From contig CAZTZX010000026.1 in NCBI GenBank assembly GCA_964618175.1, positions 1-23,767 of the forward strand: a stretch of 23,767 bases of DNA. Direction: 5' to 3'. How positions within the stretch are numbered: position 1 is the first letter of the stretch; each line of letters begins with the position of its first letter. Shown here piece after piece: positions 7,553-14,402 of this stretch. A program made the position numbers and the translations under genes. The notes beneath the pieces were generated by a model, which had not been told where the DNA came from, did not search any database, and worked only from the letters and a program-made list of their open reading frames with translations. Origin of the DNA: DTU018 sp964618175 (GTDB taxonomy: Bacteria > Bacillota > Syntrophomonadia > Syntrophomonadales > Syntrophomonadaceae).

Positions 7553-8905
7553 GTGAAGGGTTCGTTGCAGGAACGATTGAGCCGCCTCGGACAGGAGGTA
7601 CTTGACCAGACAAGCCGTCTGGGAGTCGATGCCGAGGTTTTTTTACTGCATAATCGAGAGTTAAGTATAGAGGTCATAGAAGGGCAGGTCGACACCCTCA
7701 AGGAAGCAGAGGAGATGGGACTGGGTCTACGCGTGATCAAGGATAGCCGATTGGGATTTGCTTTTACCAGTGATTTGTCTCCCCAGGCTCTACAGGATGT
7801 AGTGCGAGATGCGGTGAGCATCTGCAGTTTTACTTCTCCTGACCAATTTCAGGTTTTGCCCAGCGGGCCGGTCACCTATCCATCTCTACACGTATTTGAC
7901 CCAACCATTCCCCAAACCACTATGGAAGAAAAAATCGAACTGGCCCGTCAAGCAGAAAGAGCTACCCGGCAGTATGACCGGCGCATCAGTGTTATAGAAC
8001 GGGCTGGTTATGAAGATAGTGAATTTCATTCTCTCATTCTCAATAGCCGAGGAATAAAGGCCTATGCCCAGGGCAATTTCTGTGGAACCTATGTATTTGC
8101 GGTGGCGGAGGAAGAGGGCGATGCCCAAACTGGATTTTCTGTGAGCATCAAACAGAGTTTGGGAGACCTGGAACCTCTGGCAGTTGGACAGGAAGCGGCT
8201 CATAATGCGGTGCGCAGTCTGCATGCGCGCAGTGCTCCTTCCGGCAGAGTCCCCTGTATTATGGAACCTTATGTGACTACGCGCTTTTTAGGAATGATAG
8301 CGCAAATGGTGGATGCCGAAGCGGTACAAAGAAACAAGTCCTTATTTAGAGGGCGCCTGGGCCAGAAGGTAGGATCACCGGTATTGTCACTGGTCGATGA
8401 TGGCACTTATCCTGGTGGGATTGGCAGTTTCCCTTTTGACAGTGAAGGAGTGCCTTCCCAGCGTACCGAATTAATTCGAGAAGGTCAATTAGTCGGCTAT
8501 CTTTATGATACTTACACTGCTAATCGGGATAATACCACCTCTACTGGTAACGGTCAGCGCGGTTCTTTTCGAGGGTTACCCTCAGTGGGCAGCAGCAATT
8601 TTATGTTAGAACCGGGCAGCATGTCTTTGGATGAACTAATGAGCGATATTCCTTACGGTTTTTATATTACTGAAGTTATGGGGATGCACACTGCTAATCC
8701 CATTTCCGGTGAATTTTCTGTGGGTGCAGCCGGACTCCTGATCGAGAAGGGTCGTTTATCAACACCGGTGCGTGGTGTTACCATTGCCGGCAATATAATA
8801 CAATTGTTGGAGCAGGTGGAAGCGGTGGGCAGTGACCTACGTTTCTTCGGGGGGCGAGGAGCGCCATCCTTACGTATCAAATCGCTGAGTCTGGGTGGAG
8901 ATTAG
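7553..8905 (+). CDS. pmbA: TldE (PmbA), non-catalytic partner of TldD
   Basis: 450 residues, the exact usual length for PmbA/TldE. It shares the TldD fold (an early LGLRVIKDSRLGFAFTSD segment and a late STPVRGVTIAGN segment). At the place of the TldD zinc motif it reads IMEPYVTTRFLG and has no HExxxH, as expected for the non-catalytic subunit that shapes the substrate channel of the heterodimer. The GTG start follows the tldD TAG with no gap. The AAGGAAG before it (7543-7549) is rather close (3 nt), so TTG 7565, with GGTGAAGGG upstream, is an alternative start. Translational coupling to tldD is likely. Confidence 0.92.
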   Translation: MKGSLQERLSRLGQEVLDQTSRLGVDAEVFLLHNRELSIEVIEGQVDTLKEAEEMGLGLRVIKDSRLGFAFTSDLSPQALQDVVRDAVSICSFTSPDQFQVLPSGPVTYPSLHVFDPTIPQTTMEEKIELARQAERATRQYDRRISVIERAGYEDSEFHSLILNSRGIKAYAQGNFCGTYVFAVAEEEGDAQTGFSVSIKQSLGDLEPLAVGQEAAHNAVRSLHARSAPSGRVPCIMEPYVTTRFLGMIAQMVDAEAVQRNKSLFRGRLGQKVGSPVLSLVDDGTYPGGIGSFPFDSEGVPSQRTELIREGQLVGYLYDTYTANRDNTTSTGNGQRGSFRGLPSVGSSNFMLEPGSMSLDELMSDIPYGFYITEVMGMHTANPISGEFSVGAAGLLIEKGRLSTPVRGVTIAGNIIQLLEQVEAVGSDLRFFGGRGAPSLRIKSLSLGGD

Positions 8906-8929
8906 GAAGAAAGAGGGGAGTGGAAGCAT

Positions 8930-9370
8930 ATGGCCAATATTCTGGTGATTCATGGGCCCAACCTCAACCTTTTGGGGGAAAGGGAGCCATCCATTTATGG
9001 AGAGCAGCGCCTGGAAGATATCAATAAAGGTCTGGTGGATAGTGCAGCAGAGCACCAGGCGACAGTGGAGTGCTTCCAATCCAATCATGAAGGAGATATT
9101 ATTGACCGTATACAGGGGGCGCGGGACATATTCGATGCCATAATCATCAATGCAGCCGCCTTTACTCATTACAGTATTGCCATTGCTGATGCCTTGCGCT
9201 CTTTTGGTGGCCCTATTGTGGAAGTACATATATCTAATATTTATCAGCGCGAAAAATATCGCCATAAGTCCGTCATATCAGCAGTGGCCACCGGCGGAAT
9301 TTTCGGCCTGGGACCCCAGGGCTACCAACTGGCCCTGCAAGCGGTGGTTGAGATGCTAGGCACGAGTTAG
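8930..9370 (+). CDS. aroQ: Type II 3-dehydroquinate dehydratase (shikimate pathway)
   Basis: 146 residues, normal for type II enzymes. It converts 3-dehydroquinate to 3-dehydroshikimate as a cytosolic dodecamer. Motifs in order: HGPNLNLLGEREPSIYG (8-24) with the active-site Arg18 and catalytic Tyr23, FQSNHEGDIIDRIQ (49-62), INAAAFTHYSIAI (73-85), EVHISNIY (98-105) with catalytic His100, and RHKSVISAVATGGIFGLG. INAAAFTH replaces the more common INPGAYTH, which is an acceptable variant. ATG 8930 follows GAGGGGAG. It sits upstream of pepP and efp, as in many Clostridia, but a REPIN-like hairpin now separates it from them. Confidence 0.95.
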   Translation: MANILVIHGPNLNLLGEREPSIYGEQRLEDINKGLVDSAAEHQATVECFQSNHEGDIIDRIQGARDIFDAIIINAAAFTHYSIAIADALRSFGGPIVEVHISNIYQREKYRHKSVISAVATGGIFGLGPQGYQLALQAVVEMLGTS

Positions 9371-9372
9371 AG

Positions 9373-9476
9373 CGCAAGTTCGGGGACGGTCCTTCCACTT
9401 GCGTTTTGCGAAATTCGTATTTCAGTTAGTTTCAGTATTAAAAAACGCAAGTGGAAGGACCGTCCCCGAACTTGCG
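9373..9476. repeat. REPIN-like inverted repeat, copy 1
   Basis: A perfect 35-bp inverted repeat: arms 9373-9407 and 9442-9476 around a 34-nt spacer. Each arm is itself an imperfect palindrome (cgcaagt ... acttgcg) around a ggggacggtcc core. It starts 2 bp after the aroQ stop codon. In RNA it would form a long hairpin and could end or stabilise the aroQ transcript. The core resembles GGGGACGG repeats that I recall as abundant in Clostridia. Confidence 0.85.
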
Positions 9477-9496
9477 TGATTGAATAGATCCCAGGA

Positions 9497-9526
9497 GAAC
9501 GGGACGATGTGGGCATCGTCCCCTAC
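9497..9526. repeat. GTAGGGG-type dispersed hairpin, reverse orientation
   Basis: Perfect 9-bp stem gggacgatg (9501-9509) / catcgtccc (9514-9522) with a 4-nt loop. Read on the minus strand it begins gtaggggacgatg, the same layout as the hairpin at 11925-11950. Just after it, acggtacc occurs twice as a direct repeat (9525-9532 and 9538-9545), separated by tcgag. Confidence 0.6.
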
Positions 9527-9561
9527 GGTACCTCGAGACGGTACCATAATGAGGTGAGCGA

Positions 9562-10620
9562 TTGGATCAGCGACTGGCACGTTTACGACAGAGCTTAGAA
9601 GAATTAAAATTGGATGGAATTATAATAGACCGCCGGGAGAACATCTATTATCTGTCGGGCTTTACCGGTGGGGCGGATGGGCATCTCCTGATAACGGCTA
9701 AGGAAGCTCTGCTTTTTACCGATTCCCGCTACACAGAACAAGCTGCCTGGGAATCGCCGGATTGGGTATTGATAGAAGAAAAACCACCTCTGGGTAAGGC
9801 TCTGCAGGAAAAAGCCGGGCGCTGCAGAAAAATAGGTTTGGAAGACACGGTTTCCTATCGTTTTTTCCAGGAAATGCGCGCCAAGCTGGGTAAACGACTG
9901 ATCCCGACAAGGGGCGTAGTTGAGGAACTGCGGGTCATCAAAGAACCTCAGGAACTAGATCATCTTCGGCAGGCCGCTGCCATAGGCAGTGAAGTTTTTG
10001 CCGATCTGCTCGCTACTATGCAAGCGGGTATGACGGAAAAAGCGGTAGCTGACCTTATCATCTCTGGACTGCGGCAAAAGGGGGCCGAGAAAGAATCTTT
10101 TGACCCTATTGCCGTTAGCGGCCCGAATGCGGCACTGCCTCACGGCATGCCGGGAGAGCGGATCCTGCAAAAAGGGGATATGTTGACCCTGGACTACGGC
10201 GGATTTTATCGGGGTTATGCGGGCGATATGACCCGCACAGTGGCCGTCGGTCAGGCTGACGAAGTCTTGCGGGATCGCTTCAATAAACTGCTGGATGCTC
10301 AGCAGTATGGTGTGGAAATGGTCAGAGCCGGGGTCAGCTGTGCCGACTTGGATCGACAGGTGCGAGAACGATTGGCACAGTATGGCTTGGATCATTATTT
10401 TGGCCATGGAACCGGGCATGGAATTGGTCTGGAAATACACGAAATGCCCAATGTTTCTTCGCGCAGCCAAACGGTGTTGCAGCCGGGTATGGTCATCACC
10501 ATCGAGCCGGGCATATATATACCGGGCTGGGGAGGAATTCGCATCGAGGATAGCGTAATAGTTAAAAATCATGGCTGTGAAATAATAACTAACTCACCCA
10601 AACAATTAATCGTTATTTAA
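9562..10620 (+). CDS. Xaa-Pro aminopeptidase family protein (M24B, PepP/PepQ-like)
   Basis: 352 residues with the two-domain creatinase/prolidase layout: an N-terminal domain (1-130, YLSGFTGGADGHLLIT) and a C-terminal pita-bread metallopeptidase. All five metal ligands are visible: Asp211 (LDYGG), Asp222 (GDMTRT), His286 (GTGHGIG), Glu315 (ITIEPG) and Glu329 (IRIED). It should remove residues next to proline from short peptides in the cytosol using two Mn or Co ions. Whether it is an aminopeptidase P or a dipeptidase (prolidase) cannot be decided. The start is TTG 9562, five nt after GAGGTG (9551-9556). The gene lies 17 bp before efp, which handles polyproline stalling, a conserved pairing in Firmicutes. 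Confidence 0.92.
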   Translation: MDQRLARLRQSLEELKLDGIIIDRRENIYYLSGFTGGADGHLLITAKEALLFTDSRYTEQAAWESPDWVLIEEKPPLGKALQEKAGRCRKIGLEDTVSYRFFQEMRAKLGKRLIPTRGVVEELRVIKEPQELDHLRQAAAIGSEVFADLLATMQAGMTEKAVADLIISGLRQKGAEKESFDPIAVSGPNAALPHGMPGERILQKGDMLTLDYGGFYRGYAGDMTRTVAVGQADEVLRDRFNKLLDAQQYGVEMVRAGVSCADLDRQVRERLAQYGLDHYFGHGTGHGIGLEIHEMPNVSSRSQTVLQPGMVITIEPGIYIPGWGGIRIEDSVIVKNHGCEIITNSPKQLIVI

Positions 10621-10637
10621 TGGAGGGATTGGTTTAG

Positions 10638-11195
10638 ATGATATCGGTAAATGATTTCAAGACCGGAGTCACCATCGACCTGGAGGGACAGCCCTATCAA
10701 GTGATGGAGTTTCAACATGTTAAGCCCGGTAAAGGTGCTGCTTTTGTGCGGGCCAAGCTGAGAAACCTGCAGACCGGTGGATCGGTAGAGAAAACCTTCC
10801 GCGGTGGAGAAAAGGTTCCCAAAGCTCATCTGGATCGCCGCACCATGCAATATCTTTATAATGATGGCGAAGACTATATTTTTATGGATAATGAAAACTA
10901 TGAACAGACCAGCATCACCAAAGCACAGATCGGCGATGGCATCAAATGGTTGCTGGAAAACATGGAGATCCAGGTGCTGCTCTTCCAAAATAGGATCATC
11001 GGTCTGGAACTTCCCAACTTTGTGGAATTGGAAGTAACCGAAACTGAGCCGGGTATAAAAGGCGATACGGCCACTGGTGCCACCAAAAATGCTACTGTGG
11101 AAACCGGTGCAGTAATTCAGGTGCCTCTGTTTGTTGACAGCGGAGATCGCGTCCGGATCGACACCCGCACTTCCCAATACATGGAGCGAGCGTAA
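10638..11195 (+). CDS. efp: Translation elongation factor P
   Basis: 185 residues, full length. It has the three-barrel EF-P layout. It starts MISVNDFKTGVTIDLEGQPYQV, carries the modified-lysine loop KPGKGAAFVR with Lys32 (the residue modified in Bacillus EF-P), has the middle-domain motif YEQTSITKAQIGDGIKWL, and ends with the C-terminal signature GATKNATVETGAVIQVPLFVDSGDRVRIDTR. EF-P binds the ribosome between the P and E sites and relieves stalling at consecutive prolines. The ATG follows TGGAGGG 17 bp after the peptidase stop, so the two are probably co-transcribed. A REPIN-like hairpin begins 8 bp after the stop and may end the transcript. No modification enzyme (EpmA/B-type) is in the window. 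Confidence 0.97.
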   Translation: MISVNDFKTGVTIDLEGQPYQVMEFQHVKPGKGAAFVRAKLRNLQTGGSVEKTFRGGEKVPKAHLDRRTMQYLYNDGEDYIFMDNENYEQTSITKAQIGDGIKWLLENMEIQVLLFQNRIIGLELPNFVELEVTETEPGIKGDTATGATKNATVETGAVIQVPLFVDSGDRVRIDTRTSQYMERA

Positions 11196-11203
11196 CGAGA
11201 AGA

Positions 11204-11310
11204 GCGCAAGTTAGGGGACGGTCCTTCGACTTGCGCCTTTCCGCTAATTCTCTTACCCGTGAAGGATTTTATTCAAAGCGCAAGTCGAAGGACCGTCCCC
11301 TAACTTGCGC
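11204..11310. repeat. REPIN-like inverted repeat, copy 2
   Basis: Perfect 33-bp arms at 11204-11236 and 11278-11310 around a 41-nt spacer. The arm differs from copy 1 at only a few positions (ttagggg instead of ttcgggg, tcgac instead of tccac). It lies 8 bp after the efp stop. Its spacer resembles that of copy 3 (both have a ttacc segment and end in tcaaagcg), which indicates common descent. Confidence 0.85.
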
Positions 11311-11453
11311 GGATCCTACCACTTCGCCCAGTAATACCTGCCTAACAATGTCTCTTCTTGCATAGAAGTAAAATTTAATCTTTCTGTGTATTTCCCTATT
11401 TTTGTGTCAATACTATGACTAATTTAATTCCTTACAAAAAGGAGGATTTTGTT

Positions 11454-11879
11454 GTGCGCGACATCAGTGAAAAAGTTAGCTATCTGCAGGGACTGAGTGA
11501 AGGACTGAATATCAGTGAAGGAAGTCCTCAGGGGAAAATCATTACCGGCATCCTGAGCGTATTGGAAGAATTGTCTTTTACAGTCACCCATTTGCAGTGT
11601 GAGATGGAGGATTTTCGCGAGTATGTAGAAAGCATTGATGATGACTTGTTCGATTTGGAAGAGAGTCTATGTGAAGATGAATTGATTGAACTGTCATGCC
11701 AGCATTGCGGTGAAGAATTGTTCTTTGAGTCCGATATCCTGGACGATGAGGATACTATTGAAATCATTTGTCCCAGCTGCAATGAGGTGGTTTTCATCAA
11801 TGATGGCTCCTTCGACTACGATCCCGCCTATATTGATAATGAATTTGATAATGAGGTATCTAATCCCTCTCCTTCCTGA
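11454..11879 (+). CDS. CD1247-type N-terminal domain protein with C-terminal zinc ribbon
   Basis: 141 residues from GTG 11454, which has a strong AAGGAGGA (11439-11446) at 7-nt spacing. An in-frame ATG at 11415 lacks a ribosome site and its extension is not family-like. The N-terminal part (ISEKVSYLQGLSEGLNISEGSPQGKII) is a helical segment conserved in clostridial proteins, followed by acidic helices (EYVESIDDDLFDLEE). The C-terminal half has two CxxC knuckles (CQHC, CPSC) about 30 residues apart, consistent with a small zinc ribbon, then an acidic tail. The biochemical function is unknown. In other Clostridia this gene also sits between efp and spoIIIAA. Very acidic overall, so direct DNA binding seems unlikely. 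The family recognition is fairly sure. Confidence 0.75.
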   Translation: MRDISEKVSYLQGLSEGLNISEGSPQGKIITGILSVLEELSFTVTHLQCEMEDFREYVESIDDDLFDLEESLCEDELIELSCQHCGEELFFESDILDDEDTIEIICPSCNEVVFINDGSFDYDPAYIDNEFDNEVSNPSPS

Positions 11880-11924
11880 TCAAACGCTGCCATGCAAGAC
11901 ATATTGTCTCCGTGGTCTGAACTG

Positions 11925-11950
11925 GTAGGGGTCGGTCTCCGTGCCGACCC
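11925..11950. repeat. GTAGGGG-type dispersed hairpin, forward orientation
   Basis: gtaggggtcgg followed by tctccgtg and ccgaccc. Stem gggtcgg (11929-11935) / ccgaccc (11944-11950), 7 bp, 8-nt loop. Same family layout as 9497-9526 but in the opposite orientation and with a different stem sequence, so base pairing rather than sequence is conserved between the two. Confidence 0.55.
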
Positions 11951-12014
11951 GGGGCAGGCCACCTCTCCCCCCTCCAGCGAAGACTTAAGCCACATTACCA
12001 ATAAAGTATTCTAG

Positions 12015-12116
12015 CGCAAGTTCGGGGACGGTCCTTCGAATTGCGCTTTTGCGCTGTGTTTTTACCTTCAGAGATTTAATCAAAGCGCAAGTCGAAGGAC
12101 CGTCCCCGAACTTGCG
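12015..12116. repeat. REPIN-like inverted repeat, copy 3
   Basis: 35-bp arms 12015-12049 and 12082-12116 with a single mismatch (gaattgcg versus gacttgcg) around a 32-nt spacer. Closest to copy 2 in its arm end and spacer, and to copy 1 in the ttcgggg core. It lies about 80 bp upstream of the sigma-E promoter candidate and could insulate spoIIIA from upstream transcription. Confidence 0.85.
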
Positions 12117-12195
12117 TAACAGACAAAACCGCCCCTTTTTGCATTGGGCCTACCACCCTTGCGCTGATCGCACCATTCTTGTCCTGGCAATTATG

Positions 12196-12224
12196 GAATA
12201 AATTACTGGGTATGTCCATATTTA
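12196..12224 (+). promoter_or_regulatory. Candidate sigma-E promoter of the spoIIIA operon
   Basis: GAATAAA (12196-12202), 14-nt spacer, CATATTTA (12217-12224). Against the sigma-E consensus (KMATATT, 13-14 nt, CATACANT) this matches 5 of 7 and about 5 of 8. spoIIIA is sigma-E-driven in Bacillus. The inferred start lies only about 20 nt before the ATG, just ahead of the AAGGTGG ribosome site, which is tight but workable. Confidence 0.35.
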
Positions 12225-12249
12225 TATACAACAAGGTGGTGGTATATAA

Positions 12250-13203
12250 ATGGTCGTGCCCCAAACGGCTCTCCTGACCAATGAAATAGCGGCTTACCTG
12301 GCGCCCAATATCCGCAAATTGCTGCTGGGGGTCGATGCTCGCTTGCTGGGTAATCTGGAAGAAATAAGACTGCGTTGCCATCGGCCTTTGGTATTGAGAG
12401 TTGGCGATAAGGATTACAGCGTGGATCAGTATGGCCGGGTGCTTACCGATCTTAGACAGGGTTATGTGGTATCGAGGGAGGATCTCTACCGCAGTATTGC
12501 TTCCATCAGTGACAATTCACTCTATGCTTTTGAAGAAGAGATACGACGGGGATTTATAACTATACCCGGGGGCCATCGAGTGGGACTAGCCGGTCAGGTA
12601 GTAGTTGCCGGCCAGGAAGTCAGAACTATGAAGAATTTCTCGGGATTATGTTTTCGGGTAGCCCGGGAGGTACCTGATTGTGCGTTGGGACTCTTAAATC
12701 AGGTGGCGCCCCGGGGCATTCCGGTCAATACCTTGATCGTTTCTCCGCCGCGCTGTGGGAAGACTACCATGCTGCGCGATCTGGCCCGTCTGCTGTCGGA
12801 TGGAACCAGGTCAGTACCGGCGCATAATGTAGTGGTGGTGGATGAGCGCTCGGAAATTGCCGGCTGTTTCCAAGGCATTCCTCAGCTAAATGTAGGGGTA
12901 AGGACTGATGTTCTGGACGCATGTCCCAAGGCTGTAGGGATGATGATGGCTATACGCAGTTTGTCCCCGCAGATAATAATAACCGATGAAGTGGGCCGGA
13001 GTGAGGATATAGAGGCCATCAATGAGTGTCTGCATGCCGGTATCGCGATCATGACCAGCATACATGCCCGCAATATAGAAGAATTACGGGCACGCCCCTT
13101 GATAAGGAACCTGCTGGATCAGGGTGCTTTTCGGCGGGGGATCATACTCTCCCGTCAACCCCGTCCGGGTCGAATAGAAGAAGTCATCAGGTGGGATGAG
13201 TAA
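12250..13203 (+). CDS. spoIIIAA: SpoIIIAA, stage III sporulation ATPase
   Basis: 317 residues. A secretion-type ATPase of the mother cell that acts at the base of the SpoIIIA-SpoIIQ channel connecting mother cell and forespore. The Walker A-like loop PPRCGKTT spans 166-173 with Lys171, preceded by VNTLIVS. A Walker B-like segment VVVVDERSEIAG and the later IIITDEVGRSEDIEAI follow, ending with the TSIHARNIEEL motif. The N-terminal half (EEIRLRCHRPLVLR; GGHRVGLAGQVV) is the usual SpoIIIAA domain. ATG 12250 follows AAGGTGGT (12233-12240). The stop overlaps the spoIIIAB start by one base (TAATG). Confidence 0.96.
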   Translation: MVVPQTALLTNEIAAYLAPNIRKLLLGVDARLLGNLEEIRLRCHRPLVLRVGDKDYSVDQYGRVLTDLRQGYVVSREDLYRSIASISDNSLYAFEEEIRRGFITIPGGHRVGLAGQVVVAGQEVRTMKNFSGLCFRVAREVPDCALGLLNQVAPRGIPVNTLIVSPPRCGKTTMLRDLARLLSDGTRSVPAHNVVVVDERSEIAGCFQGIPQLNVGVRTDVLDACPKAVGMMMAIRSLSPQIIITDEVGRSEDIEAINECLHAGIAIMTSIHARNIEELRARPLIRNLLDQGAFRRGIILSRQPRPGRIEEVIRWDE

Positions 13204-13727
13204 TGTTATGGATAAAAACTATGGGCATCTGTCTGACAATCGCGGGATTTGGAGTATGGGGCCTTAATGGGGCTCGGCATTATAGCCGCCGGCTGGCACA
13301 GCTTAAAGACCTGCGCCTAGCTTTGGGTTTTTTAGAAAAGGAAATCATCTATATGCACACTCCCTTGACTAGGGCTATGGAACGTACCGCCCGTTTCGCC
13401 CAACCGCCGGTAGAACATCTTTTTGGGGTAGCCGCCCTGCACTTACAAAACAGGGAGGGGGCCACCGCCCGTGAAGCCTGGTTGACCGGTCTGCAAAGTC
13501 TAGCAAAGTCCGGCGATCTGAATAAAAACGATCTTGCCATGCTGGAAACAGTAGCATCTCAGCTGGGGGTGTCCGATGCGGCCGAGCAGGGCAAATTTGT
13601 CCGGCTTATTCAAGAAGAATTAAAACTGCTGGAAGAGCAGGCGGCCCAGGAGATGGATGCTGGTTCAAAGATTTGGAGCTACGGGGGATTTATTCTGGGT
13701 GCCGTAGTAGTTCTGCTGCTTTTATAA
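13203..13727 (+). CDS. spoIIIAB: SpoIIIAB, stage III sporulation membrane protein
   Basis: 174 residues. N-terminal membrane helix (residues 8-22) followed by the conserved cytoplasmic helical domain beginning RRLAQLKDLRLALGFLEKEIIYMHTPL, and a C-terminal helix (GGFILGAVVVLLLL) that ends the protein. This is the layout of SpoIIIAB, related to type II secretion GspF-like platform components. It works with SpoIIIAA in the mother-cell part of the channel complex. The start overlaps the spoIIIAA stop by one base, implying coupled translation. Confidence 0.95.
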   Translation: MLWIKTMGICLTIAGFGVWGLNGARHYSRRLAQLKDLRLALGFLEKEIIYMHTPLTRAMERTARFAQPPVEHLFGVAALHLQNREGATAREAWLTGLQSLAKSGDLNKNDLAMLETVASQLGVSDAAEQGKFVRLIQEELKLLEEQAAQEMDAGSKIWSYGGFILGAVVVLLLL

Positions 13728-13752
13728 AAATCACCGATCATGGAGGGCGGAC

Positions 13753-13947
13753 ATGGATATAGATATTATTTTTCGCATTGCGGGCATTGGTATTCTGATT
13801 TCGATTTTATCGATCGTCTTGAAACAGGCCAAAAAGGAAGAGCAGGCGGAAATGCTCACCCTGGCAGGGGTGGTAGTAGTGCTAATAATTGTGGTGCAGC
13901 TTATGAACGAGCTGTTTATTGTGGTTCGTTCAGTTTTTAATCTGTAG
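13753..13947 (+). CDS. spoIIIAC: SpoIIIAC, small sporulation membrane protein
   Basis: 64 residues, standard length. Two membrane helices (about 6-22 and 34-57) joined by a charged loop KQAKKEEQAE, the SpoIIIAC signature. The ATG follows GGAGGGCGG. A component of the mother-cell membrane channel complex needed for late forespore gene expression. Confidence 0.95.
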   Translation: MDIDIIFRIAGIGILISILSIVLKQAKKEEQAEMLTLAGVVVVLIIVVQLMNELFIVVRSVFNL

Positions 13948-13991
13948 CATCGCACCGGTTTGACCAAAAATCCTGCAGGGGGAGATGTAAG

Positions 13992-14381
13992 GTGGAGATT
14001 GCCCAAATCGTCGGAATAGCCCTGGTAACCACTATGTTACTGTTGATCCTGCGGCAGGAAAAGCCGGTCATGGCTCTGGTGTTAAGCATAGTTTTCAGTG
14101 TGGTAATCTTTACATTTCTAATGGGGAAAATAGCCTCCATTATAAGTGTTCTGGAGGAATTGACCCAGCGGGCCCAAATCAACTATTTCTTTTTTGGAAC
14201 GCTTCTTAAGATACTGGGGGTTGCCTATTTGGGAGAGTTTGCCGCTTCAATCTGTCAGGATGCCGGGGAGCAGGCGGTGGCCAAAAAAGTTGAGTTTGCC
14301 TCTAAAGTTATTATTGCCGTGCTGGCTTTGCCGATATTGGTGGCTATTCTGGAGTCACTGATGGAATTGCTGCCTGGTTAA
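13992..14381 (+). CDS. spoIIIAD: SpoIIIAD, sporulation membrane protein
   Basis: 129 residues, standard length. Starts at GTG 13992, 7 nt after GGGGGAG. Polytopic: helices near residues 3-18, 25-45, 65-85 and 100-126, with the conserved LLKILGVAYLGEFAASICQDAGEQAVAKKVEFASKV core (about residues 70-105). The first half is similar in layout to SpoIIIAC. Part of the spoIIIA channel complex. Confidence 0.95.
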   Translation: MEIAQIVGIALVTTMLLLILRQEKPVMALVLSIVFSVVIFTFLMGKIASIISVLEELTQRAQINYFFFGTLLKILGVAYLGEFAASICQDAGEQAVAKKVEFASKVIIAVLALPILVAILESLMELLPG

Positions 14382-14402
14382 AGGGCGAGGAGGTTGACCG
14401 GT

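Larger units (their letters stand above)
11880..12249. other. 370-bp intergenic region before spoIIIAA: two repeats and a promoter
   Basis: No credible gene. It holds a GTAGGGG-type hairpin (11925-11950), a REPIN-like element (12015-12116), and a candidate sigma-E promoter (12196-12224). The stretch 11951-12000 is pyrimidine-rich (acctctcccccctcc) without a recognised feature. Confidence 0.7.

Noticed and set aside
9955..10572. 205-codon minus-strand frame inside the Xaa-Pro peptidase gene
   Set aside because: The plus-strand frame has all five metal ligands of M24 peptidases, so this is an antisense shadow.
9373..12116. CRISPR-like array
   Set aside because: Copies are inverted pairs about 0.8-1.8 kb apart with genes between them, not short direct repeats with regular spacers, and no cas genes are present.
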